A DNA stretch of 64,000 nucleotides from Sphingomonas cannabina (GCF_021391395.1 NZ_CP090059.1:2341001-2405000), one strand, 5' to 3'; shown: positions 10,327-19,586, counted from the stretch's first letter. The notes: a model not told the origin generated them from the letters alone. Made by a program: numbers and translations.

Positions 10327-10987
10327 CGCTGCCCGCCTTGTTGGCGAGCGTCAGCGTGTCGCGGCCCCAGCGCAGCCGCGCGGGCGAGGCCAGCACCGCG
10401 AGGACGTGGGATTCGACCTTCATCACGGGGCTAGGGCAGGCCATCTGCGTCGCCATGATCGGGCCGGGTCTCAATAGTCCGTCGCGCGTGAGGCGGTAGG
10501 TGCCGCCGAGGCTGTTGCAGCCGGCGCGGCCTTCGATGCGGTCGGTGGTGAAGCGGATCTGGTTGACGCGAGGCTCCAGCCGGACCGGCCGTCCGTCGAT
10601 CGCGGCGATCGACCAGCGCGTGCCGGCGAGGTTGCTGTTTTCGCTCACGATCTCGCCGCCGCAGCCGTTCAGCGTGCGGCGGCCGATCGTCACGCGGACC
10701 GTGTCGGCATAGCGCCGATCGCTCATGCCGTCGCTGCATTGGACATGGGTGATGTCGACCGTCAGCGTGCGCGTGCGGTAGAGTTCGCCGTTGATGCCCA
10801 CGATCGGGCGCGGTTTGCGGACGGTGACGGGACGGCCCTCGATCGGTCGGTAGGTGATCGTGGTCCGGTCGATGGTCAGCGACCAGAACGGCTCGGTGCC
10901 GGCCGCACGATAGGCGGCGGCGCGATCTTCGGCGAGCGCGGGGGTGACGAACAGCGTGGTTCCGGCAAGCAGCAGCAGGGTCTTCAT
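10304..10987 (-). CDS. Exported META-domain (HslJ-like) protein
   Basis: A 227-residue protein with a cleavable signal peptide ending near ALAED (about residue 20). The first half resembles the COG3650-type domain often found with HslJ (GTEPFWSLTID, then Y-P-x-E-G-like strands). The second half (about 120-227) is a META/HslJ domain, with the characteristic LAGTRWSIAAIDG and GCNSLGGTYRL. Such proteins are periplasmic or outer-membrane-associated and linked to stress or novobiocin resistance in E. coli. It converges on rmuC with a 23-nt overlap. Confidence 0.75.
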   Translation of the reverse strand: MKTLLLLAGTTLFVTPALAEDRAAAYRAAGTEPFWSLTIDRTTITYRPIEGRPVTVRKPRPIVGINGELYRTRTLTVDITHVQCSDGMSDRRYADTVRVTIGRRTLNGCGGEIVSENSNLAGTRWSIAAIDGRPVRLEPRVNQIRFTTDRIEGRAGCNSLGGTYRLTRDGLLRPGPIMATQMACPSPVMKVESHVLAVLASPARLRWGRDTLTLANKAGSVTLRRAR

Positions 10988-11081
10988 GGCGTCGCTCCTT
11001 CACCCGTCTCGCTGGCGTAACGATCGTGAACCTGCGCTGGCTCCCTCGTTCATCTCGGGCAGCCACGAAACCGTCCATCTC

Positions 11082-11148
11082 GTGCTCCTGCGAAGGCAGG
11101 AGCCCTGGCCACGGGTATCGCGCTGGCGGCCTGCTTTCGCAGGAGCAC
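11082..11148. repeat. Intergenic inverted repeat, family C copy 2
   Basis: In the 168-nt gap between the META-domain gene and the SpoU methyltransferase gene, GTGCTCCTGCGAAGGCAGG (11082-11100) pairs with CCTGCTTTCGCAGGAGCAC (11130-11148). Each arm is itself a small hairpin (CTCCTG...CAGGAG on the left, CCTGC...GCAGG on the right). It is the second copy of the family seen at 8241-8316. No gene or clear promoter is visible in the rest of the gap. Confidence 0.65.
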
Positions 11149-11155
11149 AGAATTT

Positions 11156-11950
11156 CTAGCCGCGCACCCGCGCCAGCACCTCATAAGCCATCACCGCGGT
11201 CGCGACCGCGGCGTTAAGGCTGTCGGCCTTGCCGAGCATCGGGATCTTGACCAGCAGGTCGCACTCGGCCGCCATGTGGTCAGGCATGCCCTGCGCCTCG
11301 TTGCCGGTGAGGAGGAAGGTCGGCGCCCGGTAGCGCGCTCTGCGATAGTCGTTGCTGGTGTCGAGGCTCAGGCCGACGAGCTGGCCGGGGCCCGAGCGGA
11401 GCCAGGCGCGGAACTCGTCCCACGAGGCACGGGCGACGGGCACCGTGAAGAGCGCGCCCATGCTGGCGCGCACCGCCTCGACCGAGAAGGGATCGACGCA
11501 TTCGTCGAGCAGGATCAGCCCGCCCGCCGCGACCGCGTCGCCGGTGCGCAGGATCGTACCGAGATTGCCGGGATCGCGGAGCCGCTCGGCGACCAGCCAG
11601 ATCGGGGCGGCGGTGCGGTCGAGCGCATCGAGCGATGTCGCGAATTCGGGATAGACGCCGATCACCGCGCCGGGATTGTCCTTGCCCGAGAGCTTGGAGA
11701 GGATGTCGGGCGTGGTCGCGATCGCCTCGCCGCCGGCGGCTTCGGTGGCGGCGATCAGTGCCTGGACGAGCGAATGGCCGTCGTCGGCGAAGAAGAGATG
11801 CTCGGGCAGCCGCCCCGCCTCACGCGCCTCGGTGAGGATACGCAGCCCCTCGGCGAGGAAACGGCCTTCTTCGCGCCGATGCCGCTTGTCGCGCAGGTTG
11901 CGGACGCGCTTGACGAGGGGATTGGAGAAAGCGGTGATCTCGCGGGGCAT
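11156..11950 (-). CDS. TrmH/SpoU family RNA 2'-O-methyltransferase
   Basis: A 264-residue SPOUT-class SAM-dependent RNA ribose methyltransferase. The N-terminal substrate-binding region (about 1-100) opens with SNPLVKRVRNLRDKRHR. The knot domain carries motif 1 (LRDPGNLGTILRT), motif 2 (FLLTGNEAQGMP) and motif 3 (IPMLGKADSLNAAVATAV). The substrate could be 23S rRNA or tRNA; the subfamily with an eL30-like N-terminus usually acts on rRNA. It lies downstream of the HPr gene region across a repeat but is probably transcribed separately. Confidence 0.88.
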   Translation of the reverse strand: MPREITAFSNPLVKRVRNLRDKRHRREEGRFLAEGLRILTEAREAGRLPEHLFFADDGHSLVQALIAATEAAGGEAIATTPDILSKLSGKDNPGAVIGVYPEFATSLDALDRTAAPIWLVAERLRDPGNLGTILRTGDAVAAGGLILLDECVDPFSVEAVRASMGALFTVPVARASWDEFRAWLRSGPGQLVGLSLDTSNDYRRARYRAPTFLLTGNEAQGMPDHMAAECDLLVKIPMLGKADSLNAAVATAVMAYEVLARVRG

Positions 11951-11970
11951 GGCCGAGCGTTAGCCGACCC

Positions 11971-12051
11971 GTCACCCCGGCGGAAGCCGGGGTCTCGTGC
12001 GGTAAGCGAACAGCATGTGGCGGGAGATTCCGGCTTTCGCCGGGATGACGG
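11971..12051. repeat. Intergenic inverted repeat, family B copy 1
   Basis: GTCACCCCGGCGGAAGCCGGGGTCTC (from 11971) faces GAGATTCCGGCTTTCGCCGGGATGAC (ending about 12050), with a loop of about 30 nt. Each arm is also a small palindrome (CCCCGGC...GCCGGGG). Matching elements lie at 33568-33642 and 43519-43602. It sits between two same-strand genes, 3' of the HPr gene and 5' of the SpoU gene. Confidence 0.7.
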
Positions 12052-12058
12052 TATCGTC

Positions 12059-12328
12059 TCAATCCTCCCCGAACCGCTGCTCCACCAGCTCGGCGAGCGC
12101 GGTGACGGCGGCTTCGGCGTTGTCGCCGGTGGCGCTGATGGTGATCTCGTCGCCCATCGCCGCGCCCAGCATCATCAGCCCCATAATCGAGGTGCCGGTG
12201 ACGCTCGATCCATCCTTCTGGACCAGGATCTCGATCGGCTGCGAGGATGCTAGGGTGACGAACTTGGCGCTGGCGCGCGCATGGAGGCCGCGGCGGTTGA
12301 CGATGCGGACGGTCCGGCTGACCTTCAA
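12059..12328 (-). CDS. HPr family phosphocarrier protein
   Basis: An 89-residue phosphocarrier. The phosphorylatable histidine is H16 in RRGLHARASAKFV. The regulatory serine is S47 in GTSIMGLMML, the target of HPr kinase, whose gene (hprK) lies in the same cluster. The ATG overlaps the EIIA stop (ATGA). No sugar permease (EIIB/EIIC) or enzyme I is in this block, so it probably serves a regulatory rather than a transport PTS. Confidence 0.93.
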   Translation of the reverse strand: MKVSRTVRIVNRRGLHARASAKFVTLASSQPIEILVQKDGSSVTGTSIMGLMMLGAAMGDEITISATGDNAEAAVTALAELVEQRFGED

Positions 12329-12732
12329 GCTGCGGCCTCTCCCAACACTTCCGATGCGACGGAAATATATTTGCGCCCGGCATCCCGCGCGGCGGCGACG
12401 GCCTCGGCCACCTTCATCGCCTTGCGCGCGCCGCCCAGGCGGATCAGCATCGGCAGGTTGATGCCGGCGATCACCTCGACCCGGCCCGGCACCATCAGCG
12501 AGATAGCGAGGTTGGAGGGTGTGCCGCCGAACAGGTCGGTCAGCACGATCACGCCGCTGCCGTCGTCGACCTTGGCGATCGCCTTGGCGATGTCGGCGCG
12601 GCGCGCTTCCATGTCGTCCTCGGGCCCGATGCAGATCGAGGCGACAGCCGCCTGCTTGCCGATGACATGCTCCATCGCCGTCACGAACTCCACGGCGAGT
12701 CGCCCGTGAGTCACCAGAACGAGGCCGATCAT
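12325..12732 (-). CDS. PTS EIIA component, mannose (EIIA-Man) family
   Basis: A 135-residue EIIA-Man-type domain with the phosphoacceptor histidine H9 in IGLVLVTHGRLA and the conserved LTDLFGGTPSNLA motif. It would accept phosphate from HPr. The start at 12732 gives the standard N-terminus. An ATG at 12757-12759, overlapping the rapZ stop as ATGA, would add nine residues and cannot be excluded, because neighbouring genes use such coupling. No cognate EIIB/C is nearby, so it is likely a regulatory EIIA. Confidence 0.9.
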   Translation of the reverse strand: MIGLVLVTHGRLAVEFVTAMEHVIGKQAAVASICIGPEDDMEARRADIAKAIAKVDDGSGVIVLTDLFGGTPSNLAISLMVPGRVEVIAGINLPMLIRLGGARKAMKVAEAVAAARDAGRKYISVASEVLGEAAA

Positions 12733-12755
12733 GCGGTCATTGTCTCCGTTCGGTG

Positions 12756-13670
12756 TCATCTAGGTACGGGTCGATCTTCAAGCGAGTCCTGCGGCGCGGT
12801 TCCGAGATCGCGGTGGGTCACCGTGGGCGAAAAACCCGCCTCGCGCAACCTTGCCGCGATCCGCTCGGCGACATGGACCGAGCGATGTCTCCCCCCGGTA
12901 CAGCCGATCCCGATGGTGACATAGGATTTCCCCTCGGCCCGATAGCGCGGGAGGAGGAGCAGCAGCAAGTCCTCGATCGCCGGAACGGCGTCCGCATAGG
13001 CCGGATCGCCGGCGATATAATCCGCGACCGCCTGATCGAGCCCGGTGCCCGGGCGCAGCTCCTCAACCCAGTGCGGATTGCGCAGGAAGCGCATGTCGAA
13101 GACGAGGTCGGCGTTGCGCGGCAGCCCGCGGGCATAGCCGAACGACATTACCGACAGCACCGGCTCGCCGAGACCGCGGCCGCCGAAGTCGCGGCGGATC
13201 ATCTGCTGGAGCTCGTTGGTGCCGACGTTGGTGGTGTCGATCACGCGGTTGGCCCAGCGGCGGAGTGGCGTGAGCAGCTCGCGCTCGCGGGCGATGCCGT
13301 CGCTTGCCGGGCGATCGGTCGCGAGCGGATGGCGGCGCCGCGTTTCCGAGTAGCGACGTTCGAGCTCGGCCCCTGCGCAATCGAGGAACAGCGTGCCGAT
13401 CTCGTAGTCGCCGGTATCCTGCAGCCGTTTGATGTTCTGGACGATGCGCTCGCCGTCGAATCCCCGCGTCTGCGCGCCGAAGCCGACCGCGAGCGGGCGG
13501 TTGTCGTGCTCGCCGGCAGGCAGGGCGGTGGCCAATAGCCTGTCGAGCAGACGCAGCGGCAGGTTGTCGACCGTTTCCCAGCCGAGATCCTCGAGCGTGC
13601 GCAGCACGGTCGACTTACCGGCGCCGGACATGCCGGTGACGAGCAGGATGGCCTTGGGCGTATGGTTCAT
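12756..13670 (-). CDS. rapZ: RapZ/YvcJ family nucleotide-binding protein
   Basis: A 304-residue P-loop protein with Walker A GMSGAGKS (13-20) and the C-terminal GIGCTGGRHRSVH motif typical of RapZ. In E. coli RapZ is the RNase adapter that controls GlmZ and amino-sugar synthesis; in alphaproteobacteria the gene regularly sits with hprK and PTS genes, and its target is less clear. It overlaps hprK upstream (ATGA at 13667-13670), so expression is coupled. Confidence 0.93.
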   Translation of the reverse strand: MNHTPKAILLVTGMSGAGKSTVLRTLEDLGWETVDNLPLRLLDRLLATALPAGEHDNRPLAVGFGAQTRGFDGERIVQNIKRLQDTGDYEIGTLFLDCAGAELERRYSETRRRHPLATDRPASDGIARERELLTPLRRWANRVIDTTNVGTNELQQMIRRDFGGRGLGEPVLSVMSFGYARGLPRNADLVFDMRFLRNPHWVEELRPGTGLDQAVADYIAGDPAYADAVPAIEDLLLLLLPRYRAEGKSYVTIGIGCTGGRHRSVHVAERIAARLREAGFSPTVTHRDLGTAPQDSLEDRPVPR

Positions 13671-14101
13671 CGCGGATCGAGCCGTTGCTTCAGCGCCAGC
13701 TCGACCTTGATTGCCGAGGACGGTTCGAGCGAGGGCAGGGCAATCTCGCGCAGCTCGACGCCGGCGAAGCGGCGCTTGCGTTCGTCCGGCGGCATCCGCG
13801 GCGGCTCCTCCTCGATCGCGACGATCAGGCTGACCGGCACGTCCTCGACATGATCCATCTCGACGATGCCGATCCCCCGTACCTCCATCTTGCCGGCAAG
13901 ATTGGCGGGAGGGTGGGCGAAAAGCGTGCCCCTCCGCCGCACGAGGATCGTATAGTCATCACTCACCAGCCGCGCACCGCGGTCGATCAGGCGAAGCGCG
14001 AGGTCGGACTTGCCGGCGCCCGACTTGCCTTCGATCAGCACGGCGACGTCGCCGATCGCGACGCAGCTCGCGTGGATGGTTTCCGACGAAAGCTCGGTCA
14101 T
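13667..14101 (-). CDS. hprK: HPr kinase/phosphorylase, short alphaproteobacterial form
   Basis: A 144-residue protein containing only the C-terminal catalytic domain of HprK. The Walker A motif GKSGAGKS is at 25-32, and the HprK signature region LAGKMEVRGIGIV is at 68-80. Firmicute HprK is about 310 residues; loss of the N-terminal domain is normal in alphaproteobacteria. It phosphorylates HPr on the serine visible at S47 in the clustered HPr gene. Its ATG overlaps the chvG stop. Confidence 0.92.
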   Translation of the reverse strand: MTELSSETIHASCVAIGDVAVLIEGKSGAGKSDLALRLIDRGARLVSDDYTILVRRRGTLFAHPPANLAGKMEVRGIGIVEMDHVEDVPVSLIVAIEEEPPRMPPDERKRRFAGVELREIALPSLEPSSAIKVELALKQRLDPR

Positions 14102-15681
14102 CAGACCTCGCCCGCCAGCGGCAGACGGACGACGAAACGGGCGCCGCTCAATCGATCCTCGCGCGATTCGACCATGATCTGGCCTCCATGCCCTTCGACG
14201 ATGGTCCGCGCAATCGCGAGGCCCAGTCCGGAATGCTTGCCGAACGCCTCGTCATGCGGCCGGACCGAATGGAAGCGACGGAAGATCGATTCGCGCTCGT
14301 TCTCGGGAACGCCCGGCCCTTCGTCTTCGACGCGAACCTCGAGCTCGCCGCCGTCCTTGCGCGCGGCGATGGTGATCAGGCCGCCGTCGGGGGAGAAGGA
14401 CAGGGCGTTGTCGATCAGATTCTCGAACACCCGCTCCAGCCGCGAGCCCTCGCCGAGCACAAGGAGTGGCTCGGCCGAGGGCCGGTCGAAGCGGATGCGC
14501 ACGCGCCGCTCGACCCCGCGCTCGCGGCGCTGGACCAGCAGGGCGTCGATCATCGTGCCGGCGTCGACCGGCTCGAACTTGGCGCGGCTGAGCTGGGCAT
14601 CGAGGCGTGAGGCCTCGGAAATGTCGGTGATCAGGCGATCGAGACGGTGGACGTCGTCGCGGATCACCGCGATCAGCTGGCCCTGGAGCTCGGGATCGCG
14701 GACGTTGGCGATGCTGTCGACCGCCGAACGCAGCGAGGCGAGCGGGTTCTTGAGCTCGTGGGTCACGTCGGCGGCGAAGGCTTCGGTGGCGTCGATGCGA
14801 TGGCGCAACGCCCCGCTCATGTCCGACAGCGCGCGGGCGAGCAGGCCGATCTCGTCACGGCGGGAGGGAAGGCGGGGCACCACCACCTCGCGTGCGCGTC
14901 CCAGCCGCACGCGGACCGCCGCGCGGGCGAGCCGGCGCAGAGGCCGTACGATCGTACGGGCGAGGAACAGCGAAAGCAGGATCGAGACCGCGGAGACGAT
15001 CGCCAGCACGACGCTGAGGCGGAATCGCTCGACGCGGACCGTCTGCGTCACGTCGCGGGCGTTGTTGACGGTGAAGACGGTGCCGTCGCCATAGCTGGCC
15101 GCGGCGGTGATCACCGGCGTGCGATCGGGCGCACGCCAGACGCTGGCGTGGGTGATCGCAGGATCGCGTGCCGCCTGGACGTCGGGCCATTCGAGGCCAC
15201 GGTCGCCCCGCCGCTCGCGGAACAAGGGCGCGCGCTGGGCGCCGACGACGGTGTCGATCACTGCATCGAGGAATCGGGCCGCGTCCTGCTGCCATCCTTC
15301 CTTGTCGGGATCGACGAGGATGGCATTGCGCGATCCCATCTCGCGGGTGTCGGCGATGACCTTGCCCCGCGAATCATAGAGGCGGACCCGCGTGCCGGTG
15401 TCGCGCGCGAAGGTGAGCACCAGCTTGTCGCGATGCTGCGGTGGAGCGGCGGCGAGCGCGTCAGCCATCAGCCGCGCCTCGCGGCTCGCCTGGGCCAGGC
15501 GGCTGTCGAGAATGCGGCTGCGGTAGGAATCGAGGTAGAAGAACCCGCCTGCCAGCAGCGCCAGCGCGAAGATGTTGACCGCCAGGATGCGCGGCGTGAG
15601 CGAGACCCGCGCCGACCACGACAGGGCGAGATCGCGTTCACCGGGATGGGCGCCGGAGTGGGCCCTGTCGGCCGCCATCAC
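14101..15681 (-). CDS. chvG: Sensor histidine kinase ChvG
   Basis: A 526-residue membrane sensor kinase. TM1 is at about 32-50 and TM2 at about 222-241; between them is a periplasmic sensing domain of about 170 residues. A HAMP linker (to about 290) follows, then a HisKA domain with H308 in [17 protein letters not shown], and an HATPase domain ([39 protein letters not shown]). ChvG/ExoS senses acid or envelope stress in rhizobia and Agrobacterium. It overlaps chvI by 4 nt. The exact start is uncertain within the first 25 residues. Confidence 0.92.
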   Translation of the reverse strand: MMAADRAHSGAHPGERDLALSWSARVSLTPRILAVNIFALALLAGGFFYLDSYRSRILDSRLAQASREARLMADALAAAPPQHRDKLVLTFARDTGTRVRLYDSRGKVIADTREMGSRNAILVDPDKEGWQQDAARFLDAVIDTVVGAQRAPLFRERRGDRGLEWPDVQAARDPAITHASVWRAPDRTPVITAAASYGDGTVFTVNNARDVTQTVRVERFRLSVVLAIVSAVSILLSLFLARTIVRPLRRLARAAVRVRLGRAREVVVPRLPSRRDEIGLLARALSDMSGALRHRIDATEAFAADVTHELKNPLASLRSAVDSIANVRDPELQGQLIAVIRDDVHRLDRLITDISEASRLDAQLSRAKFEPVDAGTMIDALLVQRRERGVERRVRIRFDRPSAEPLLVLGEGSRLERVFENLIDNALSFSPDGGLITIAARKDGGELEVRVEDEGPGVPENERESIFRRFHSVRPHDEAFGKHSGLGLAIARTIVEGHGGQIMVESREDRLSGARFVVRLPLAGEV

Positions 15682-16385
15682 TCCTCGGCGAAACGATAGC
15701 CCGCGCCGTAGAGCGTCTCGATCGAGTCGAAATCGGGATCGACCTCACGGAACTTGCGGCGGACGCGTTTGATGTGGCTGTCGATGGTGCGGTCGTCGAC
15801 GTAGATGTCGTCGTGATAGGCGGCATCCATCAGCTGGTTACGGGTCTTCACGATGCCGGGGCGCTGCGCCAGAGTCTCCAGGATCATGAACTCGGTGACG
15901 GTGAGGGTGACGGGCTTGCCGTCCCAAAGGACGCGGTGGCGCGCCGGGTCCATCGTCAGCCGCCCGCGTTCGATCGCCGGCGGCAGCTCTGCCTCTCCCT
16001 CGCTCCCGCCACCACCGGCTGCCTCGGTCCGACGCAGGATCGCGCGGATGCGGGCGATGAGCAGCCGCTGGCTGAACGGCTTGGCGATATAATCGTCCGC
16101 GCCCATCGCCAGGCCGAGCGCTTCGTCGAGCTCGTCGTCCTTGCTGGTGAGGAAGATCACCGGCACCGCGCTCTTCTCGCGCAGGCGCCGCAGCAGCTCG
16201 AGTCCGTCCATCCGCGGCATCTTGATGTCGAGCACCGCGAGATCCGGGGGATTGTCCACCAGCGCTTTCAACGCCGTTTCGCCGTCCGAATAGACGCGGG
16301 TGAGGAAGCCCTCGGCCTGAAGCGCAATCGAGACCGAGGTGAGGATGTTGCGATCGTCGTCGACCAGCGCGATGGTTGCCGTCAT
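15678..16385 (-). CDS. chvI: Response regulator ChvI
   Basis: A 235-residue OmpR-family regulator. The receiver domain (about 1-120) has an acidic pocket in ALVDDD, phosphoacceptor D53 in LAVLDIKMP and the LTSK lysine. A winged-helix DNA-binding domain (about 135-235) carries [14 protein letters not shown]. The start at 16385 gives the usual [11 protein letters not shown] opening; an extra ten residues upstream are possible. It diverges from pckA, a known ChvI-linked gene in Agrobacterium. Confidence 0.94.
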   Translation of the reverse strand: MTATIALVDDDRNILTSVSIALQAEGFLTRVYSDGETALKALVDNPPDLAVLDIKMPRMDGLELLRRLREKSAVPVIFLTSKDDELDEALGLAMGADDYIAKPFSQRLLIARIRAILRRTEAAGGGGSEGEAELPPAIERGRLTMDPARHRVLWDGKPVTLTVTEFMILETLAQRPGIVKTRNQLMDAAYHDDIYVDDRTIDSHIKRVRRKFREVDPDFDSIETLYGAGYRFAEE

Positions 16386-16433
16386 GGCCGTCAGGGCTAG
16401 TCCAAAGTCGTGCACGTCTCAACCGGCAGCGGT

Positions 16434-16462
16434 TTGACCCGGCGCGGCGTGCCCGATATGCG
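16434..16462 (+). promoter_or_regulatory. Candidate pckA promoter
   Basis: TTGACC (16434-16439), a 17-nt spacer and TATGCG (16457-16462) have sigma70-like spacing, about 63 nt before the pckA start. The site lies in the 140-nt divergent region between chvI and pckA, where a ChvI-binding site would also be expected. The call is from pattern only. Confidence 0.4.
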
Positions 16463-16525
16463 CCGAGACATAAAAGAACACAGGAAGGCGCTTTCCGCGA
16501 GAAAGCGCCGTTGAGGAGACTGAAA

Positions 16526-18142
16526 TTGACCGAGCGCACGCCGCGTATCGGGCTCGATCGGCTTGGAATCGAGACCGGCGCCACCATCCATTGGAATCTC
16601 GTCACCGCTCCGCTCGTCGAGCACGCGCTCTGCCGTGGCGAAGGCCGGCTCGCCAAGGACGGCCCGCTGGTGGTCGCCACCGGCCGCCACACCGGGCGCT
16701 CGGCGCGGGACAAGTTCACCGTCCGCGACGCCATGACCCAGGACACGATCTGGTGGGGCAAGACCAACCAGCCGATGGACCCGGCCGCATTCGCCAATCT
16801 GAAGGCGGATTTCTTCGCGGTGCTGAAGGGCAAGGACACGTTGTTCGTCCAGGATCTCTACGGCGGTTCGCAGCCCGGGTATCGCGTCCACGTCCGCGTG
16901 ATCAACGAGCTCGCCTGGCACAATCTGTTCATCCGCACGATGCTGGTGCGGCCGGAGGCGGAGGAGCTCGCCAGCTTCGAGCCCGAATACACGATCATCG
17001 ATCTGCCGAGCTTCCGCGCCGATCCCGCGCGGCATGGCTGCCGAAGCGAAACGGTGATTGCAGTGAGCTTCACCGAGAAGCTGATCCTGATCGGCGGCAC
17101 CGCCTATGCCGGCGAGATGAAGAAGTCGGTATTCGGGCTGCTCAACTATCTGCTGCCGACCCAGGGCGTCATGCCGATGCACTGTTCGGCCAATATCGGG
17201 CCGGATGGCGATACCGCGGTGTTCTTCGGCCTGTCGGGCACCGGCAAGACCACGCTGTCGGCTGACGCCTCGCGCACGCTGATCGGCGATGACGAGCACG
17301 GCTGGTCGGACGAGGCGGTCTTCAACTTCGAAGGCGGTTGCTACGCCAAGATGATCCGCCTCTCGCCCGAGGCGGAACCCGAAATCTACGCGACCACCCG
17401 GCGCTTCGGCACGGTGCTCGAGAATGTGGTGATGGACGCGGAGACGCGTGCGCTCGACCTCGACGACAACACGCTCGCCGAGAATAGCCGTGCCGCTTAT
17501 CCGATCGACTTCATCCCCAATGCCAGCGCGAAGAACCTGGGACCGGTGCCGCGCAACATCGTGTTCCTGACCGCGGATGCCTATGGCGTGCTGCCGCCGA
17601 TCGCCAAGCTGACGCCCGACCAGGCGATGTATCACTTCCTGTCGGGCTACACCGCACGCGTCGCCGGCACCGAGATCGGGGTGACCGAGCCGGAGGCAAC
17701 CTTCTCGACCTGTTTCGGTGCGCCGTTCATGCCCCGGCATCCGTCAGTCTACGGCAATCTCCTCAAGGAGCGGATCGCCAAGGGCGGGGTCGATTGCTGG
17801 CTGGTCAACACCGGCTGGACCGGCGGCAAGTATGGCACTGGCCGGCGGATGCCGATCAAGGTAACGCGCGCGCTGCTCAACGCCGCGCTGGATGGGTCGC
17901 TCAAGGACGCAGCATTCCGCCAGGACCAGAACTTCGGCTTTGCGGTGCCGGTGGCGGTGCCGGGCGTCGATCCGACGATCCTCGACCCGCGCGAGACCTG
18001 GGCCGACAAGGCCGACTACGATACCACCGCCGCGCGGCTGGTCGAGCAGTTCGTCGAGAACTTCGCCCAGTTCGCGGACCATGTCGACGAGGGGGTGCTG
18101 CAAGCGGCGCCCCAAATCAGCCGGGCGGCCGTCGCCGCCTGA
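16526..18142 (+). CDS. pckA: Phosphoenolpyruvate carboxykinase (ATP)
   Basis: A 538-residue enzyme converting oxaloacetate and ATP to phosphoenolpyruvate and CO2, the entry step of gluconeogenesis. Diagnostic elements are the [12 protein letters not shown] phosphate-binding region, the P-loop [13 protein letters not shown] at about 234-246, and the downstream DDEHGW metal-binding segment. The start is a TTG at 16526: it is preceded by GAGGAG (16513-16518) and gives the family length. The next ATGs are far inside the protein, and an upstream ATG frame would cross the promoter. Neighbouring chvIG-hprK suggests control by carbon and envelope signals. Confidence 0.95.
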   Translation: MTERTPRIGLDRLGIETGATIHWNLVTAPLVEHALCRGEGRLAKDGPLVVATGRHTGRSARDKFTVRDAMTQDTIWWGKTNQPMDPAAFANLKADFFAVLKGKDTLFVQDLYGGSQPGYRVHVRVINELAWHNLFIRTMLVRPEAEELASFEPEYTIIDLPSFRADPARHGCRSETVIAVSFTEKLILIGGTAYAGEMKKSVFGLLNYLLPTQGVMPMHCSANIGPDGDTAVFFGLSGTGKTTLSADASRTLIGDDEHGWSDEAVFNFEGGCYAKMIRLSPEAEPEIYATTRRFGTVLENVVMDAETRALDLDDNTLAENSRAAYPIDFIPNASAKNLGPVPRNIVFLTADAYGVLPPIAKLTPDQAMYHFLSGYTARVAGTEIGVTEPEATFSTCFGAPFMPRHPSVYGNLLKERIAKGGVDCWLVNTGWTGGKYGTGRRMPIKVTRALLNAALDGSLKDAAFRQDQNFGFAVPVAVPGVDPTILDPRETWADKADYDTTAARLVEQFVENFAQFADHVDEGVLQAAPQISRAAVAA

Positions 18143-18144
18143 CC

Positions 18145-18166
18145 GGCCCGGTCATCCGATCGGGCC
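18145..18166 (+). terminator. Hairpin after pckA
   Basis: GGCCCG (18145-18150) and CGGGCC (18161-18166) form a 6-bp GC stem with a 10-nt loop, starting 2 nt after the pckA stop. No U-run follows, so it may be an attenuator or an mRNA-stabilising hairpin before the gene at 18192. Confidence 0.4.
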
Positions 18167-18191
18167 TCCCTGCCAAGAGAGACCCGAGACG

Positions 18192-18635
18192 ATGACCGAG
18201 CTTCCCTTCCGCCCCTTCGCCGACGATGCTGCCGTCCGCCACGTTGGCGAGGGGCTGCTGGCATGTAAGTTGCCGCGTGGGGAGTGGACGCACGAGGCGC
18301 ATCTTGGCGCCTGCCTGTGGCTGCTGACCGAACGTCCCGACATCGACGTCGACGCCGAGATCGCGGGGGTCATCCGCCGCTACAACGAAAGCGTCGGCGG
18401 AGTGAACGACGACAGCCAGGGCTATCACGACAGCATCACCCGCGCGTTCGTCGCGGGCGTGCGGCTGTTCTTGCGCGAGACGGGCGAGCGGGCGCTCGCC
18501 GCCAGGGTCAATGCGCTGCTGGCGAGCCCGATGGGGCGGCGCGACTGGCCGCTCCGCTTCTATTCGCGCGAGCTGCTGTTCTCGGTGCCGGCGCGACGCG
18601 GATTCGTCGCGCCGGACTTGGCGCCGCTGCCCTAG
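18192..18635 (+). CDS. Conserved hypothetical protein
   Basis: A 147-residue, probably cytoplasmic protein with no signal peptide or membrane segment. It contains TRAFVAGVRLFL and a C-terminal YSRELLFSVPAR segment. I do not recognise a characterised family. It begins 49 nt after pckA, behind a hairpin and a purine-rich AGAGAGACC stretch, and its stop overlaps the converging DUF3597 gene by 4 nt. It may be cotranscribed with pckA. Confidence 0.65.
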   Translation: MTELPFRPFADDAAVRHVGEGLLACKLPRGEWTHEAHLGACLWLLTERPDIDVDAEIAGVIRRYNESVGGVNDDSQGYHDSITRAFVAGVRLFLRETGERALAARVNALLASPMGRRDWPLRFYSRELLFSVPARRGFVAPDLAPLP

Positions 18636-19024
18636 TCGAGCAGCGCGGCAGGGACTTTGCCGCCATTCGCGGCCAGTTCCTTGAGCACGCGCTTGTGGAG
18701 CCAGATGTTCATCTCGGCGCTGCCGTCGAGCGCGCCGGTGTAGCCGAGCTCCTGCGCGAGCTCCTTGCGCTCGGCAAGGCTCGAATCCATGCCGACCAGC
18801 TTCATCAGGTCGACGATCGAGCTCTGCCAGTTGAAATGGGTGCCTTTCTCGGCCTGCATCTGCGTCAGCACGGCCTCGATGTCGACTGCGACTGGCTGGG
18901 GCGCTGGCTGGGGCTGCGGAGCTGCTGCGGTGGCAGCCGGTGCAGCCTGAGGCTGCGGTGCCGGCGCGGGAGCCGCTGCCTTGTGTCCCCAGATCGCATT
19001 CTTGATTGTCGAGAAAATGCCCAT
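18632..19024 (-). CDS. DUF3597 domain protein
   Basis: A 130-residue protein. The N-terminus (MGIFSTIKNAIWG) is followed by an alanine/proline/glutamine-rich linker (about 15-45) and a helical DUF3597 domain (about 47-130) with HFNWQSSIVDLMKLVGMDSSL and an ABC-repeat-like LHKRVLKELAANGG end. Function is unknown; the family is widespread in Proteobacteria. It overlaps the preceding converging gene by 4 nt. Confidence 0.8.
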   Translation of the reverse strand: MGIFSTIKNAIWGHKAAAPAPAPQPQAAPAATAAAPQPQPAPQPVAVDIEAVLTQMQAEKGTHFNWQSSIVDLMKLVGMDSSLAERKELAQELGYTGALDGSAEMNIWLHKRVLKELAANGGKVPAALLD

Positions 19025-19167
19025 GAGCTTCCTCCGTTTTCCCCGCGCACGGAAAATGATGGCTGCATTTCATTTCGATTGCACGACGAATCGATGACAT
19101 CCGGTGCTCGTCCGCAAAGCGTCATGATGCTATTGTAATGATCCCGGGGGTTCATGGAGTGACTGCA

Positions 19168-19575
19168 ATGGCAATGCTTGACGGACTGCTTTCCCAAATC
19201 AGCCAGCATGTCGATGTCGCCGATCTGGCGCAGAAGGTCGGCATTCCGCAGGACGCCGCGGCCGCCGCGATTGGCGCGCTCGCGCAGGCGCATACCGATC
19301 CGGGCGATACCGTCGAGGTCGCGCAGGGCACCACCGGACTGTCGCCGGACATCCTCAACCAGATCATCGGCCATATCGGCGGCGAGGGATCACTCGCCAA
19401 TTATGCCACCATCCTGACGCAGAGCGGCGTGCTCGGCTCGCTGGCCGGCGGGCTCGGCGGACTCCTGGGCCAGCAGGGCGAGGGGGAGCAGGGTGCGGCG
19501 GCGCAAGCGCAGGAGCAGGGCGGGATCGGCAACATCCTGGGCCAGCTCGGCGGACTGCTTGGCAACAAGCAGTAG
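19168..19575 (+). CDS. Conserved hypothetical protein with glycine-rich C-terminus
   Basis: A 135-residue protein. The first half is helical and acidic (about 1-75, with DVADLAQKVGIPQDAAAAAIGAL). The C-terminal third is rich in glycine, glutamine and leucine (GGLGGLLGQQG, then a second GLLGNKQ). The start at 19168 has GGAG at 19156-19159. The N-terminal half resembles DUF937-like repeats, but I cannot assign it firmly. The 143-nt gap upstream (19025-19167) holds no other gene. Confidence 0.6.
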   Translation: MAMLDGLLSQISQHVDVADLAQKVGIPQDAAAAAIGALAQAHTDPGDTVEVAQGTTGLSPDILNQIIGHIGGEGSLANYATILTQSGVLGSLAGGLGGLLGQQGEGEQGAAAQAQEQGGIGNILGQLGGLLGNKQ

Positions 19576-19586
19576 GACGGAAAAGG

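Noticed and set aside
12059..12732. Sugar-transport PTS operon
   Set aside because: Only HPr and EIIA are present, with regulatory neighbours and no permease components.
19025..19167. Possible small RNA between the DUF3597 gene and the gene at 19168
   Set aside because: No clear promoter-terminator pair is visible; the AT-richer sequence fits two divergent promoters.
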